Source: Stentor coeruleus
Lineage: Eukaryota > Ciliophora > Heterotrichea > Heterotrichida > Stentoridae
Assembly (NCBI GenBank): GCA_001970955.1
Contig: MPUH01000984.1
Coordinates: forward strand, 1-27,135
Direction: 5' to 3'
Length of the DNA: 27,135 nucleotides
Position numbers and translations under genes: made by a program
The notes under the pieces: generated by a model
Databases searched by the model: none
Told to the model about the DNA's origin: nothing
Seen by the model: the letters and a program-made list of their open reading frames with translations, nothing else
Shown here: positions 26,788 to 27,135 of the stretch, piece after piece
Layout: the number at the start of each line of letters is the position of its first letter
How positions within the stretch are numbered: position 1 is the stretch's first letter

Positions 26788-27002
26788 ATAATCTTCATAG
26801 ATAGACTATAAATTGCATTCAAACTCTTAATACCTATCATAATTCTAAATACTCACCTGAACCAAATTATATTTTATCTAAACCCTTTTCTCCTACCCAC
26901 CCATTCATAAAAACTTCAATCCACTTTTTCTAATAAAAACTCTTCTCATCCATCCTTAACCCAATAAAAAAAACTAAATTCCCTTCAAACTATTTATCTT
27001 AT

Positions 27003-27135
27003 CTAAAGATTCTCTACTTGTTCAACTGTAAGATTAGTCACTTGGCTTTCTGGTAATGGTGCTTGGTATCCAGGGTGTTTTGTATCCAAAAGGTTCTTAC
27101 TCAAAGTAATCTCAATTCCTTCAACAGTCCTTTCC
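27003..27135 (-). CDS. C-terminal end of an unidentified protein (partial)
   Basis: The last 43 codons before a TAG at 27003-27005 are open to the right edge of the window. The residues read ..ERTVEGIEITLSKNLL.. and end ..VTNLTVEQVENL. The composition is balanced, with Pro, Gly, Gln and Val codons unlike spacer DNA. The plus-strand C-rich stretch at 26820-27000 is what lies downstream of other minus-strand genes here. No family was recognised. Confidence 0.7.
   Translation of the reverse strand, partial: ERTVEGIEITLSKNLLDTKHPGYQAPLPESQVTNLTVEQVENL

Overview
Organism. This looks like macronuclear DNA of a heterotrich ciliate, most likely Stentor (probably S. coeruleus). Coding regions are long, uninterrupted and tightly packed between very AT-rich spacers. 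TAA, TAG and TGA all end genes, so the standard code is used and the reassigned codes of Tetrahymena, Paramecium or Euplotes are excluded. One gene is split by a 15-nt GT..AG intron (3505-3519), the hallmark intron size of Stentor. The species call is inference; the ciliate/heterotrich features are read from the sequence.

Layout. 632-1567 (-): CAMK-like kinase with a lipidation-type N-terminus. 3213-3788 (-): split gene for a small CxxC/CxxC protein. 3801-4283 (-): small coiled-coil protein. 4550-5083 (+): orphan basic protein. 5251-6444 (-): FYVE-like finger fused to a STE20/PAK-type kinase. 7198-9459 (+): 753-aa coiled-coil protein. 9821-10690 (-): cAMP-receptor-like 7TM protein. 11144-12097 (+): UCHL5/UCH37-like protein without its catalytic Cys. 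12126-13349 (+): degenerate Nudix-like plus class-I glutamine-amidotransferase-like protein. 13389-16847 (-): 12-TM ABCB-type protein with degenerate nucleotide-binding domains. 18806-19405 (+): orphan with codon use suggesting high expression. 20449-21570 (+): mitochondrial-type branched-chain aminotransferase. 21920-23509 (-): PP2A B'' EF-hand subunit. 24720-24881 (-): 53-aa N-myristoylation-type protein. 24973-26304 (+): kinesin-14. 26446-26787 (+): ribosomal protein eL42, interrupted by a 48-nt insert. 27003 to the right edge (-): C-terminal end of an unidentified gene.

What stands out. (1) Three neighbouring genes (11144-16847) belong to enzyme families but have lost catalytic residues, while their frames are fully open. 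(2) The eL42 gene carries a 48-nt AT-rich insert flanked by a 9-bp direct repeat; removing one repeat plus the insert restores a family-length C-terminus. This could be an unexcised IES-like element, an atypical intron or a pseudogene. (3) Spacers show a strict strand asymmetry: on the coding strand DNA upstream of genes is C-rich/G-poor and DNA downstream is G-rich/C-poor, with C-free runs up to 335 nt. (4) Three single-N joins (6702, 17231, 19650) lie beside duplicated sequence; at least two look like contig ends that should have been merged.

The genes do not form one pathway. Several fit cytoskeleton or cortex biology (PP2A B'', kinesin-14, coiled-coil proteins) and signalling (two kinases, a 7TM receptor, a small lipid-anchored protein). 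No tRNA, rRNA, CRISPR array or transposase gene was seen.
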